From Sphaerolaimus hirsutus (taxonomy: Eukaryota > Nematoda > Chromadorea > Monhysterida > Sphaerolaimidae), in the NCBI GenBank assembly GCA_964036195.1, contig OZ038450.1, positions 12,278,701 to 12,342,700 of the forward strand: 64,000 nucleotides of DNA. The letters run 5' to 3'. Shown here in pieces: positions 1 to 15,100 of the stretch; positions within the stretch are counted from its first letter, which is position 1, and each line of letters starts with the position of its first letter. The position numbers and the translations under genes were made by a program. Under the pieces are notes generated by a model that saw only the letters and a list, made by a program, of their open reading frames with translations, had not been told where the DNA came from and made no database searches.

Positions 1-139
1 CCGAATACGATCCGCTTCTGCTCGTCGTCCGATCTGGGCTTAAACTCCTTATTGACAGTGACTGGAGACGCCTTCTTTTTGGGTCTTTTCTTCGGCGGAG
101 ATTGGAGACTTTCACGATCCGCTTTTCGCTTTGAGCTGC
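1..139 (-). CDS. SETD1: SETD1 exon 18 (partial): nuclear-localisation-like segment and start of n-SET
   Basis: Starts after TCCAG| at 140 with two bases completing a Ser codon. It has a basic PPKKRPKKK stretch followed by EFKPRSDDEQKRIVF, matching the FxPRSxxEexxIL motif that opens the n-SET domain. The exon runs off the left edge. n-SET binds COMPASS partners and positions the SET domain. Confidence 0.8.
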
Positions 140-3100
140 CTGGATGAGCAATTATAGAGAAATATTGAGTACAGTAAATATGCAATTTATGTATTTATTA
201 CAGAGGGGGGAGTCAAAGTGTTATCAGAAGTTCTGAAGAAATAAGAATTTCTGAAGTATTTCACATTTTAAAACGGTGCGCATCAGATATCCGTTCTTTT
301 AGTCACAGCTTCGATACCATCTCAGCTACACGCGCAGCGAAAAGGCGGTAAAACAAGCTCCAGTAGTAGTAGTAGAATAACATCACTTGCGCACGCAGAA
401 TTGACCCGACATTCGGTGGAATACACTGCAGCAGAAAATAATGCAGATCGCTGGCACCAGAAAATTAACATCTGGTGGTCAAGCCCGCGCCATGCGTGGA
501 GAAATATTTCAGAGAATATCGCAAATTTCAGGCAAAGGAACTGAGATGTTCACCATTCAGTTGAGTTGAAGTGAAATCTGCTTGCATATCTTCATTACGG
601 GATTTGAACATACTTAGCCCAAAATCAGACAGGGCACGACAGCACCACAAAAAAACGCGTGAATATGAACCTTCTCCGCACACACTTTCATGTATAGCGG
701 TGGAGTACAGAGTGAGGGCGAGCCTGGCGCGCCAGTCGTCTTTCTGCTGGCCGCCGGCGTCGCTGCCGCCCGGTGCGACAAAGGCGTAGTCGTGGTCGTG
801 CACCCACGCCTCGTAGCGCTCCATCTCCGACACGCACATCGACGGGCCCGGCTCGTGGCTGCGAGTGTCGGTCGCGTTCGGTGTGCATTCAGACTCGAGA
901 ATCTCCAATGGGGCTAGGGGGTACCCCCAAAACCGCCCAGCTATCTATCCATCCCGGAGGCCGCGCAACTATCCCGGAAGCAAAATTGTTGGCTACTATT
1001 CTCTGCCCCCCAAATCACCCAGCTACTTAGCTATCTGGTTGGATTTTTGAGAAATTTTACCCAAATTTGGTTCAAAACAGCTTATCTTCATATCTTTTTT
1101 AGATTTAAAATCACTAGTTCATCTGTTTTTTTGCCCATTTTCAGCTATTTTGTACTACATGTGTTTACATACATACCTATTTTTATTTATTTCACCTACG
1201 TTTATCTAATTTTCTATCTTCCTTCTACACCTTGAAAAAGCATACAAGTTGAACCCCCGCGAACCTCCCCCCCCCCCCCCGCCAGGGGTCTCCTAGGGGG
1301 GCTGGGGGGGCTGCCCTGAGCGATTCTCTATCTACGGAACCTCCCGGATAGTCAAAATTCAAAGATACCCCTGTTCAGACTAAAACAAGGCAATTCACTA
1401 TGGGCACACCTTTCAGGAATAGACTCCCTCTCATTTTCTTTTATTTTACCCAGCAGAACGTCGACGCTCTTTGTCGCCAAGCTGCCATTAAATGCCGGGG
1501 CGGGTGTTGTTTTCGACGATTCCTCCTGAAGTATTTATTCAAGTTCGAGCATTGGTAAGCACACCGGAATAGAGCAAACCCCACAACAGAATAACGCAAA
1601 CCATTTTCACATCATCCCTTTTTTCATTTTCCGCAGCGTCAGAGCCACCATCAAAGGCAGTCTCTTCACCACTCTCATTCTCACTGTCACTCTGCTCAAC
1701 TTCATCAGAGTCGCTGCTGTCACTACTGTCGCTAGAGGCGGCCGACTGCACTTGGCTCGCGTCCAAGGCATCGTAAGCCGCATTGTCGTCGGTTACGGTC
1801 GCTTCCGCGTCGCTGTCCTCCTCCTGCGACGTGGCCGCGTCGCTATCTGCAGTGCTGCTGGCAGCGTCTGCGAATGGGATATGAGTTTCGGGATTGATAA
1901 AAGGGTGTGGAAAAGTGATTGTGTAGGTGATTGCAGGGAAAAGTGAAAATTCGCAGTGACGTTTGATGGCAGTTTCAATTAAATATTGAATAGGTTTGGA
2001 AGCGTGTGATATAGTATAATGCAATCAAATTGTCAGCCGAAAAGTAGATTTGAAAGAATGTCAACTGAAAATGGTAACTTGAATAAAACACAACCCCCCG
2101 CCCCACATTACAGAGACCAAATCTCGCCTATAAATCCAAAGCACAACAAACCTTTGCCAATATCATCAATTCCAGTCAATTTCCCGCCAGTGTCCTTCTT
2201 CTCAGCCTCACTGTCCTCATCGACGAGCACACGCGCACCCCGGCGACGTGTCGCATCACCGACAGTGTCGCTGCCGCTGCCAGAGTCTCGATCCACGGAC
2301 AAGGCCCGAAGTTGCGACCCGGGTCGGGCGGGCGCGTGCGCTGAGAGCGGCCGGCTGCAGGGGCTGGCGTCTTCACGTTTGGTTGTTTGTTGCACGGGTG
2401 AGGAGACGCGCTTTTTCTGCGGAGAGAATCAGGGGTTTTGTGCAAAGATTACAAGCGGTAGTCGGTAAAAATGTTTTTTCCCGATCCTATCAGTTAACAT
2501 GACAGGACAGGGAATATCCTGTCCCAATTTGGATTTGGAACAAATCCCAAATTTACCGCGGCTACACATAAAACAACCTATAGGTGACTTACACCCACTA
2601 CCTAGTCGGAAAAATTGCCAGTGAATTGGCAAAATTCCAGTTTTTGATTCTATGGTAAATATTATGGAGGTCAATATTTCCGACGCATTAACGCTTTCCG
2701 ATTGAAGATGCGTGCTAAATTGCCCAGAAAATAGTCCGTGAAAACAACAACCACAGAGACTATCAAAAATCATTGTATCACACACCCGTATTTTAGGCAG
2801 CGCCTGTCGCAGCCCAAATCCAGGCATGCCGTGCAGACTGGTGCTGACGCCAGCGCCAAACAATTGCGCCAATGTACTCGATACACCGGTTGTCGCACCA
2901 TCGGCGACATTTTCTGCCGGTTTCTTGGACGTGGACGCAACTTCAGTGCTGTCAGCTTCCTGTGTGCTCGCAGACTTGTGCGGCGACGCTTCCTCCAAAC
3001 TTTTGCACGTCGCCGCCGCTTTTACGGCCAGTTCCTGCGAAGTGGTAATCTGATGGCTGGAATAGCTTTCGAACGGGTTTGACCTTTCGGAATCGGGATT

Positions 3101-6100
3101 GGGGTCACGGGGTCGTGATGGTCTTTTTTAAATTTCGGGATCGGCATTGGTACTTTTTCGGGATCGGGATTTTGGACAATGTTCTGGTATTGTTGGTTTT
3201 TATCTAAAGTTTGCCTAAAATAGGTCTAAACACACGTTGATGCCAGGGTAGGGTTAGAAAAAATCAATTTTTTATAATTAAAATCCGATTTTTTTTAATC
3301 CCCCAAAATGGGATATGTTAAGTGCCAGACAATGTCTTGTTATGTCGATCCTGGTCATATTATGACTGTGGAGTCATGTCATAGCATTACAAGCAGTGAT
3401 TTCTTTCAAAATCCATTTTATATCGACGTATTACATACAGGGGTGGGCATCTTCAGTTACCGCTGGGAAAATGCGATAGATTGAGCTACGGTTGAGCTAT
3501 CAGAATGAAATTTTAACACAATGGAGTAGACTCCATAGGACACCTATTCTGAAGCTTGCAACCCAAACGGCCACATTTTGGGTGAGTTGTGGAACACACG
3601 GTTTTTAGTGTAATTTTGTGACTTGGCGTCACCCATAGGATAAATCGAGGGTGGCATTTGAGGGGGGGGGGCATCGGTCGTTGGTGTCGTCCCATTCTGT
3701 CGTACATCGGCCGATTTTGATGCCCTTTGAGTATGTTGTGGTCGCGCCTACTACCAAATTCTTTTTTTACTCGAATAGTCCCCCAGTCCCGAGATAAGGG
3801 GGGTGAAGTCACAAAATTACACTAAAAACTGTGTTCCACAACTCCTCCAAACTGTGGCCGTTTGGGTTGCAAACTTCAGCATAGGTGTCCTATGGAGTCT
3901 ACTCTATTGTGTTAAAATTTCATTGTGATAGCTCAACTGTAGCTCAAGCTATCGCGTTTTTCCAGCGGTAACTGAAGATGCCCACCCCTGTATATCGCCT
4001 TTTGTCGAATGTTCGTGACTTCATGTGAAGTCCAGCATGGAATAGTGCTGAAATAAGGTTGTAAGAGAAGGCTAATACATTGCTAGTGATGCTACACAGT
4101 AGAAGTATGTGGGAGCACATTGGCTGGATATTATATACTACACTAGCATATAACGGTTTATTGAGCCCAGACACGCTAGTTGACATCAACACCGAATGTC
4201 AACCGGTGCCGATCAAACGGAACCAGTTGACATTTGGTGTCGATGTCAACTAGCGTGTGTGGGGCCATTATTACACCGTATCATGAATAAATGCAATATT
4301 TTACACTAGAAATGCCCCAAAACCCATGAAAACACCACCAATGGTAATGTGTATTGGAAATTTGCGCGCAAAAAAATTGAGCAAAAAACTTGCGCGCAAA
4401 AAAATTGCAAAATACCTTGTGCAAGTCTACCAGAAATTTTTCATTTTGATTTTTTAAAATTAAAATCAGTTTCCACCTTGTGATTTTTTTATCAGATTTT
4501 TTTAAATCAGTTGAAAAAATCAAGTGCCAACCCTATGTCAGGGTGACATAAAATGCTTTTCGTACACATTTCTCGTTGCAAAAAGGTCATTTGGCACATT
4601 TGGCAAAAATTAGGGATTAGGGAAAAGTTTTCAGAATCGGGATTGGGTTTTGAGATGTTTCGAAATCAGGAATGTTGGACCTGGTTTGAGGTTTCCGAAT
4701 CGGGACTGCAAAATCACAGCATTATTGGCCCAGAGCCCCGCAAATGTCGAAAAAAATAAACTATTAAATCAACCCACCTCCCTATACTTGGCCTCCTGGT
4801 CGTCGTAGATGGAATCGAACGCGTCGTGAGCGACGCGGGTGCAGGCGCGCTGCTTGAGCGACCGCAGCGTGGCCATCTCGATGTCTTTGCGGACGCGGCT
4901 CATCGCCGCCGCCAACACTTTCACCCGCTCCACGATGCCGCTGCTGTCGGCCACCGTCTGCGCAGTTGCACTGTATGAATTGTTCAATATCATTATATCA
5001 GTGATAGCTATGGTTGCCACGGGGGTTCACATTGAGTGTAGGTTACTCAAGCAATTTTTTAAATCCATTTACCGTATTTCCTCGAATTACCCCCCCACCT
5101 TGAATTAACCCCCCCCCCTCGAAATACCCCCAGGTGTTTTCGAGCTGAGGAAAAAATACCCCCCCCTCGAAATACCCCCCGCCTGGAATGATATACATCA
5201 TATATGCAATGTACATGATGTATTTATTGATGCCAATTTGCATCGCAGATACACATATACGATATACGTTAATATGTGTAAAGATGTACATCTAAATAAC
5301 CGTTATGTCCCGATATATCCTATTTACCCACGTTTATTACCGGTTTTGGGTATGAAAAAGCGTACTGTTTACTATGAATTTCATGAAAATGTCTGACGAA
5401 ATAATAACCCCCCCTCGAATAAGCCCCCCCTCAAAATTTCCACTCTGAAAAAATAAACCCCCTGGGAGTATTTCGAGGAAATACGGTATTTTTATTTTAA
5501 AAATCCCAGCTAGGGTTGGCTAATGTTTTTTAAAACGGTTTTTTATAAACGTTTATAAAAAACGATGACAGAAAAGTTTTTTTAACATTGACCCAAATTT
5601 TTAGTACTAAGCACTAGGTATTTTGCAAAAATTTTGCGCGCAAGCACGCAATTTCACACACAAATTGAATGTGTGAATGGCCAATGGCGCCACGGCGTGG
5701 GGCCTATGAATGGCGCCATTCCGTCACTATGTAGGCGAAATTTCAAGGGGGGGCTGAGCCCACCCATTCGCCGCCCCCGTTCGCCGGGCTCCGAAAACAA
5801 GCAGCCCCCCGCTCGAAAATCCTGGATACGTCCCTGTGTGGTTGTAGTATATAATATTCAGGTAATGTGCTTCCATGTACCTCCACAGTGTGCTTCCATG
5901 TACCTCCACAGTGTGTAACATCACTCCCAAAGTAACAACCTCCTTTATAACCTTGTTTGATCACCATTCCGTGCCAAACTTCACTTGAAGTCACGAACAT
6001 TTGACTATTTATAAGGCGATATACGAAAAATGTTGACAAAAAATGGACATTTTTGACACAAATCACCACGCTATCCCATGGCCCCACAGCCATTATATGG

Positions 6101-9100
6101 TCATATATAACATCAGAGTATTGCCACTTGTCGGATATCGGGTGGGCGCGCCAGCGCCATCCCTCGCTGCCGAGGGAGGGCGCAAGCGACCCACCCATAA
6201 TATGGTCGGACACACCAAAATGCGGAAATCGCAAAATTGAAATCGCAATAACTTCGGAGCGCGACAAGCTACGGCAAAACAAATCATACCATTGAATAGC
6301 CCGTGTCAAAAAGTACCCCCATACAAATTTTCAGATCAAATGGTCGAGTTGGGAGGAAGTTATTGCACATTTTCTTTTCTAGACAGTGTTGTTGTCGTTG
6401 TTCTTGTTGTTCTTGTTCTCCCGACAATCTTCAAACTGCAATAACTTCCTTGAAACACGACCGATTTTCATGGTTGATGGCTCATATGAAAGAGCATATG
6501 ATGCCATTTCTTATTTTCGGGAATTTTTTTCACAGGCTCCGCCCACTTTGGGATGGTATCTGTTTGAAATTTTCAAACCTCAATAAATTTTAAATTTGAA
6601 TACAAATGCGGCAATAAAAAAAATTTGTTGATGTGTGCCATGACTAGAGCTTTCAAATGAGCCAATTTTTGGCGATTTTGGTTGAGATTTACAAAAGTTA
6701 TTCAAGTTTGCTTGTTTTGTGTAAAATGCGCACACATGCCTGAAGTACTGCTTGATGTGATATTGAGCATGTGACCTTGGAGTCAGTGATTACTTTCAGT
6801 CATAAAGTTGTAGTGGTTAATGTCAAGTCAAATGTCAAGTGAAAAATCAAGTCAAATGTCAAGTTGTCTGTCAACTCATAAATGACAAGCGGTAATACAA
6901 AGTCAGAAATGGTGATTGAGGCGCCTATTTCGTTCCGAATTGAGGCATCTAGTTCTAGCATCTATTTTTCAAATTTGTTCAATTTTTTGTAAATTTTTTA
7001 TTAAATTTAAAAAAAAAAATTTTAATTTTTTTCAAAAAAAAATTACATTTTTTAAATTAAAATTTTTTTAAAGTTTTTTAAGTTTTTTTTTAAAAAATTT
7101 TTATATTTTTTTATTTTTATTTATTTTTTTAAAAATTTGATTAAATTGATTAAATTTTTTTTAAAGTTTAAAAAAATTGAGGCAATTGAGGCACCTAGTT
7201 CTGAATTGAGGCATCTAATTCTAGCATCTATTTTTTCAAATTTGTTCAATTTTTCAAAAATTTTATTAAATTTTTATTTATTATTTATTTATTTTTTTTC
7301 AAATTTTTTTCAAATTTTTTAAATTAAACAAAAAAATTATAAGTTCTTTTTAATTTTTTTTTGTTTTTGATATTTTTTTAAATTTTTTTTTACTTTTTTT
7401 AAATAAATAAAAAAAAATTAAAAAAATTATAAATTATTTATAAAAAAACTTTGAATAAATTTGAATGAAACATTTGAAGAAAAAAATTTGAAAAAAAATA
7501 ATTTAAAAATTAAATAAAAAAATTTGAAAAATTATTTTGAAATAAAAAATAAAAATATACATAAGATGGCGCCACTTTGGAGTCTATGGCACCACTCATA
7601 AAAATGGTGCCATATTGGACTCCATGGTGCCACTCGATAAAAACAGCATAAAAAGCACTATTAACAGGGAGATAGTGATAGTGGAGATGAAGTGGAGATA
7701 CCAACATTCAAGTGAAATTCCAGTCAAATGACAAGTAAAAGTCATTTTTGGTGTCAAGTGATAGTTCAATTCAAATGTCAAGTTTTTGGTGTCAACTGAT
7801 AATTTTCAGGTGATAATTTTCAGGTGTCAAGTCATAAATGTCAAGTGAAAACTATCAGGTGAAAATATGGCAGGTGGTTCATGTCAAGTCATTGTCATGT
7901 GGGTAATGTCAAGTCAGAAATGTCAAGTGATAACTTTTAGGTTCTAAATGTCAAGTTCTTAATGTCAGTTCAAATGTCAAGTGGTAACTTTCAGGTGAAC
8001 AATTTCAGATAAAAATCAAGTAATTATACTAATACAAACCAGAAATGTGTGACATTCAAGTTGAAAATATTTTGAATATTAGTATTTGGCTTCTTCTTGA
8101 CTATAGATTGTCTTCCTCAGTGCCAAATTTGGCATTTGCTTGATTTGCAATAACTTATAAATTTTTTGGGCCTGTGGCCCCCAAAAAGAAGGATGGTGTG
8201 TCGGTGCCCAAGTAAACCCGGTGCCCAAGTACGCCCGGTGCCCAAGTTTAAATAACCGGTGCCCAAGTATGCCCAGTGCCCAAGTAAAGTGCCCGTACTT
8301 GTGCACCAGACGGATGTTTACTTGTGCACCAGGCGGTTTCTTACTTGTGCACCGTGGCGGTTTTTTTTGGGTCGTAAATATGAGCACTAGTTGTCAGACT
8401 AGTCAACTAGCACTTGTATTTACGACCCAAAAAAAACTATAGAGTCCAGGTAACATTCCGGGTTGTGAAGGTGATCGCTAGTGAACTAGCATTCATGTTC
8501 ACAACCCGGAATGTTACCCGGACTCGATAGTTTTTCAGGTCATAAATACAAGTGCTCATCAACTAGTCTTTCGCTTGCACCTGACTGGTGCCCAAGTAAA
8601 CAACCAGCCCAGTGTCCAAGTAAACATCTGGCCAGTGCCCAAGTTCAGGCACTTTACTTGGGCACCGGGCGTACTTGGGCACCGGGTATTTAAACTTGGG
8701 CACTGGGCGTACTTGGGCACCGGGTTTACTTGGGCACTGGTCTTTCGTCAAAAGAAGTACATCCAATAAAAAATGGCTAAAGCCAACAAAAAGTGGACGC
8801 TGCAGCCAAACATCTGTATGCTTTTGAATGCACAAAAGTGATATATCATATACCATGCCATTTTCTAATTGAGCTATCAAAAGATGTATATCAAGGGAAA
8901 TGTATACAAATCTAATAATATAGGCTATCAACACAGCAAACTGCATCACAAGAAACAGTTTCACCAAACTTTTGCATGGCAGTGTGAGCTGTGTCAAAGT
9001 GCTGCAAACATTAAAGATACAAAAAGCTCACGCTGCCATGCAAAAGTTTGGTGAAACTGTTTCTTGTGATGCAGTTTGCTGTGTTGATAGCCTATATTAT

Positions 9101-12100
9101 TAGATTTGTATACATTTCCCTTGATATACATCTTTTGATAGCTCAATTAGAAAATGGCATGGTATATGATATATCACTTTTGTGCATTCAAAAGCATACA
9201 GATGTTTGGCTGCAGCGTCCACTTTTTGTTGGCTTTAGCCATTTTTTATTGGTACCTATATCAGTTGACCCAAGGCCATATCTGGGAGCTTTTAAAAAAA
9301 GTTTAAAATTAAAAAAACGTTGTTTTAAAAAAAACATGGCGTTAAAAATACGTTGTTTTTTTCAACCCTAATCCCAGCATAGATTTTAAAAAATTTCGGT
9401 TTATAGCACTACGTAAATTGCGGAAATTTTGGCGCAAGCGGGCAGTTTAAAATTATTTGACATGGAAAGAAATTGACACCGGTGTGTGTGTGTGGCCATT
9501 TCGCCACTTAGAACTTTTTCCAGATCGACGACAACCATTGTTAAACATTGAATAATGGAATAGTTTGACAGCATCAATCAAACACAAAAAACCCTCACTT
9601 TGTCGCCAAAGTTCTCCTTTCCAAGCGCCTGATCAGACGCAGCCGGCTGCCTGACGCGCTGATCCCTGGGATCCCTCACCGCCGGCCGCGCAGCCACGCC
9701 AACTTCCCAGCGTTTCTCCCGCGGTCGACCGAACTGCGGCTGGGCGTGCTGCCGCGCGGCCGCCTTGTCAACGACAGCCGCAGCACGGGGAGGCGCCGGG
9801 CCCGCGGCCGCGGTGTGAACGTAGGGCGGCACGGGCGGCGGCGGCACGCCCGGCGCCCAGAACGGCATGCCGTGGGGCGGCGGCGGCGCCATGCCCATCA
9901 CTGCCGTCGGTGGCATGGGCTGCGGCGGCACAGATGGAATACGATGAAAGTTGAGTTTATGAACATAAACGCGATTTTAAAAAGTTACCGGCGCGTACAT
10001 GGCAGGATACATCTGGTGGTACTGCATCGCCCAATTCCACTGATTCCAATAGGCCATGTAACTCTCATAGTTGCCGTGCTGCCCGCCCGATATATCTTGT
10101 GGTTTACCGCGACCGTGCTGCCGCACCGCGAACGAATGCGCAGGCCTGCACTGCGGCGCGGTGGCCGCAACCGGTTCCGGTGCGTTCTTCGACGAGCCGC
10201 TCGTGTCCACCGGTGTTGAGCCGGCCTTAAAGAGTTTTACGGTAAAGGGAGCATTTTCACATAAATCAAAAACAACACGCGAACCTGGGTGCCAACCGCG
10301 GTAGTATTGTTCAATGAGTAACCGGGCACATTTTTGGCTATCAAACTGTTGAGTCGTTGGCTCAAAGTGCTCCCCGAGCATTCGCCCAGTGTCGCCTGGG
10401 AATGGAAATAACATGCATTAATCAAAATGGATTTGATCACGGGTCAATAACGCAGTCCGCTGGAGACAGGCATCTCCAAAATTTAGTTGGGATAGATTTT
10501 AAGAAATTTGTTGGGCGGCAATATAAACTACGGTATCGGTTCAATATATTTATAAACTCATGGAGTAGCAGCAGAAAAATTAGTCAGCTAGTCAGCAATA
10601 ACATCGCTCACACAGTCAAAAGGACCAAAAATACAATACCGTAATTCCTCAAAATACCCCAGGGTTTTTCAGGATGCAAATCTTGCGGGGGGGGATAATT
10701 CGAGCGTGAGGGTTTTTCGAGGGGCATTATTTCACCAAATTTTTTTGAACTCACAGTACTTGTTCATTGTTTCTAACGTACACAGACATAGCATTACGAT
10801 AGATGACACATAGATAGCCGAGCAGATACAGTGATAGATAAATAGACCCCAACTGTAGATTTCCAACCAAACTTCACCTCGTTCTCCTTGAGCGGCACGG
10901 GCGAATTGACTGGCAACTTTACAGGCGGCTGCGGAGAGTTGCTGGGCGGCGTTCTCGGCCCGGTGGCCACGCGCGGACTGGACAGCACGTTCGAAGGCAC
11001 GCTGCCGCTCGAAGAGTCCACCAGGGGGGACACCTCGAATCTAAGGAGAGGGTTGGGTGAAAAAAGGGAGAAATTAGGGTTTTGGGTCAACAGGGGCACA
11101 CACACACTAGTTAACATCAAAATGCGTGTCAACTCAATTGTGGTTAAATAAATTATTTCACCTTTCCTATGTGATAGTGTATTTAGTTGACATTCAGTTG
11201 ACACGAATTTGCGATGTCAACTAGTATGTGGGGGCACAACGAAACGAGAACAAAACAAACTTAGTCGTGCGCACGATTTTGACGCGCTCCTCCTTCACTT
11301 CCTCCACCAACTTGTGCCGCCTGTGTCGCCGCTCGCTGTGGCTGCAAAACGAAATGAAAAAAAATTGAAATGGAAAATCACACTGACAAATTTAACAAGG
11401 CACCTATCCACATTTCCAGTCCACTTTTCGGAACGCTTTTTCGGACTGCGAGATTTCTGGTACTCCTTCTGTGTGTAGGCCATTTTACGGTCGACTTTGC
11501 TGCTCGCTGGAGGCAAATCGTATTTAGAGCGATCCTTGCGGCGCGAGCGAGATCGGGACTCGGATGAATCGCTGCTCGAACTGCGCGTAGGTGGAAAATG
11601 AGACCACGCTTATGCAATGTGTACAAGTACTTTGACCTTAGCATAGGGTTGGAAAAAAAACGTATTTTTAACGCCATGTTTTTTATATAAAAAAACGTTT
11701 TTTTTAATTAAAAACGTTTTTTTAACGTTTTTTTTTAAAGCGTCCATATATGTTCCTGGGTCAACAGATATAGGTATATCAGACAAGTGACAATACTCTG
11801 TGATGTTATATATGACCATATAATGGCCGTGGAGCCATGGGATAGCATTATAAGTGGTGATTTGTGTCAAAAATGTCCATTTTTTGTCAACATGTTTGTA
11901 TATCGCCTTATAGTCGAATGTTCGTGACTTCAAGTGAAGTTTGGCACGGAATAGTGATCAAACAAGGTTATAAAAGGAGGTTGTTACTTTGGGAGTGATG
12001 TTACACACTGTGGAGGTACATGGAAGCACATGACCTGAATATTTTATACTACAGCAACATATGACGGCTTATTTACCCACGGTAGCACATAGAATTGGAT

Positions 12101-15100
12101 GCTTTGATACTAACTAAAAATGCCACAAAACCAATGAAAACAACCACCAATGTCAATTTGTGTGTGAAATTGCGCGCTTGCGGGCAAAAATTGTGCAAAA
12201 TACCTAGTGCTTAGTATTAAAATTTTGGCCGATCTTTTAAAAAAAAAAAAACGTTTCGGACATCGTGTTTTTTTAAAAAACAACGTTTTTTTAATAAAAC
12301 GTTTTAAAAAAACATCGGCCAACCCTACCTTACCAAATCACTTGGCTTGGAAAATGGAACTTGGAAAGTAACTAAATATTTATGAATATGTATGGTCCCT
12401 TGACAGGAAAACATAACAGAATTTGCCCTACCTGCTGCCACTGTCGCTATATTTTCTTCGCCTATGGCTCTTTGATTTCTTTCTACTCCTCGATTTACCG
12501 CGCGCCTTCGATTTTGATCGCTTTGAACTAGATCGTTCACGACTTTTGCTCTTGCGTTTTTTTGATCGCGACCGCCGACGATCAGTTCTCGACCGTGATC
12601 TGCAAGCAATACTATTAAATTGTTACGCGTGGTTCGCACGGTGTCAAAAAGCGATTTTTTTACCAAATTGTAAATATCGGTATCCTAAATACGCATTTAC
12701 CTATTTTTTGAATACAAGGAGATCGTTATCGATTTACAAATTTTTACAAGTTACAAATTTTTTCGACAATTGTCACGATGTGCACGAACTACTCGATATC
12801 AAAGACTATTCATACGTCGTCCTAAAGAAGTCGCAGTATATAAAGACAAGTACATAATAAGCACGACTCTGTATTCAATCAAAATAAAATTCCGACGAAC
12901 CTAGGGTTTTCCGGCGCCCTGCTACACTCAGCTACATTTTGCGCGGCCGCATTAGCCTTCTGCAGCACGATCGGACAAGGGTCGACGGGCGCGGGGGAGT
13001 TCTGTTCCGTCAGCGGATTGACACTGACATTCGCGCTCGATGTCGATGGACGGTCGACTGCGCGCGGTGCCACTGCGATGCAAGAAAATTGTTAAAAATT
13101 TAGAAATTTTTGTCTGGTGCTACTAGGGATGGCCGAATAAGGTTTTTTTTCATCAACAGGGTTTTTTATATATAAAAAATGGTTTTTTTCAAAAACAGGG
13201 TTTTATTTTAAAATAAAACCGTTTTTCTCAAAAGCTCCCAGATATGGTCATGATGAATCAACATGTACAGGTAAATTAGACAGGTGACAGTACTTTGTGA
13301 TGTTATATATAGCTGTAGTGTCATGGGATAGCATTTTCAGTGATGATTTCTGTCAAAAATATCTGTTTTATGTCAACTTATAAGGATATCGCCTTTTGTC
13401 GAACATTCGTGACTTCATATGAAGTTGGGTATGTAAAGTTCCTCAATAAGGATATAAGAGCAGGCTAACACATTGGCAGTGGTGTTTCACACTGCACAAG
13501 TGTTTAGGGGCACATTGGCTGTATATTATATACTACACTAGCACATCGTGGCTTATTATGAGATATAGCACAAACAAATGGAAGCTTTTACACTAAAAAT
13601 GCCTAAAAACCAATGAAAACCACCACAAATGGTAAAGTACAGGTGAAATTGCGCGCTTGCGCGCAAAAAATTTGCACAATACCTAGTGCTTAGTACTAAA
13701 AAATTTGGCCAAGGTTTTTTTTAGCGTTTTTTATAAAACCGTTTTTCTCTCGTTTTATTTATGAGGAACAGGGTTTTATTTCATATAATTTTTTAAACCA
13801 TTGAAAAACCCCTCGGTCATCCCTAATTTTACATGGCATTTTACAGGCTCTGGAAGTCCCCTCCCAGAATCACCGCACCAGGGACCACAGGGGGCGAAGG
13901 TGGAGGCGGCGCCGGAGGCAGCGGAAGCTCAGCCGCGTTGACGATCGGCTCAGCCTGCCTATCCATCTTGTGCCCTTCCGCCGCGCACGCGGGAATCGCA
14001 ACCTTCTGCCTTGGCAGCCGGCCAAACATGTCGCTGGGCGACGGCGTGCGCGCGACCGACGGATAATACCCCTCCTCGTTCATGAAGTCGCCCTCGCCTC
14101 GCTTGGTGATCGCGTTGGCCCTCTCTTCGGCCTCGAGCGACTCGCGCTGCTTCTCCTGCTCGATGACCGCGTCGATGGCGGCTTTGATTAGCGCGCTGGC
14201 GCCCGCCGCCGACCGCATACGGCCGGTGACTAAAAGCTCGTAGGCGGTGCGCACCACGCGGCCTGGGGAGATCGGTGATGGGTTTGAGTGGTTGGGGTGG
14301 GACACATAAAAATTCCTTGGAAGTGGGAAAAATCTAGGGGGATTTATGTATTGTCGAATAATAGAAAACTTTTAAAAAACCTTAATTTATATTTTCTCGA
14401 GAGACATTTGGTTACCGTATTTGTTGCTCGAATAATTCCCGTGGTGTTATTTACCGTCAGACTTGTCTGAGGGGGGCTATTCAAGGGGGAATCATTATTT
14501 GGTCAAAATTTTCAAACATATTTATGTCAACCCATTTCACGAAATATACACAAAACAAAGTGACATGCAATTTTTGTCAAATTGAACACAAGAAAATGAA
14601 ATATGCCTAAAGAGGGAGATGTTCAATGGGAAATTTTTTTGCCTCACTTGTCTAGCAGGGGGAATTATTCAAGCAAATACGGTATTAGGGATGGCAAGCG
14701 CTTTTTATTAAGCGCTTTTTTTTTTAAACGCCGCTTTTTTTTAAAAAAAAGCGCTGGCAAAAAATTTTGTACTTATGCACTAGGTATTTTGCTATTTTTT
14801 TGTGCGCAAGCGCAAAATTTCACATGCAAATTACCACTGGTGGCTGTTTTCATTGGTTTTGTGGCATTTTTAGTGTCAATGCTTCTATCCCTGCATACTA
14901 TCATGTAATAATAAGTTGTGATATGTTAGTGTAGTATAGAATGTTCAGCGACTGTGCTCCCAAATACTTCAACAGTGGGGAACATTAGTCTCAATGTATT
15001 AGCCTTCTCTTATAGCCTTATTTATAAGCACTATTTCATGCCTAACTTCATTCGAAGTCAGGAAACATTCACAAACTGCGATATACATAATGAGTCAACA

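Noticed and set aside
4957-4970. CAG at 4971-4973 as the acceptor of SETD1 exon 13
   Set aside because: It would put the exon out of phase with exon 12; the GCGCAG 13 bases downstream keeps the frame.
6960-7560. Homopolymer-rich A/T tract as a possible replication origin or matrix attachment region
   Set aside because: It is the centre of a TGTCAAGT-word element; A/T richness alone is no evidence of function.
8197-8745. CRISPR-like regularly spaced repeats
   Set aside because: The GTGCCCAAGTA words are in inverted halves, lack unique spacers of constant length, and the host is a eukaryote.
8563-9371. Two identical hydrophobic peptides encoded on opposite strands
   Set aside because: They come from the two arms of a perfect palindrome whose sequence is a transposon core; no start context, splice sites or domain.
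9746-10219. 157-codon Arg-rich rightward ORF
   Set aside because: Antisense shadow of SETD1 exons 11 and 12 in a GC-rich stretch.
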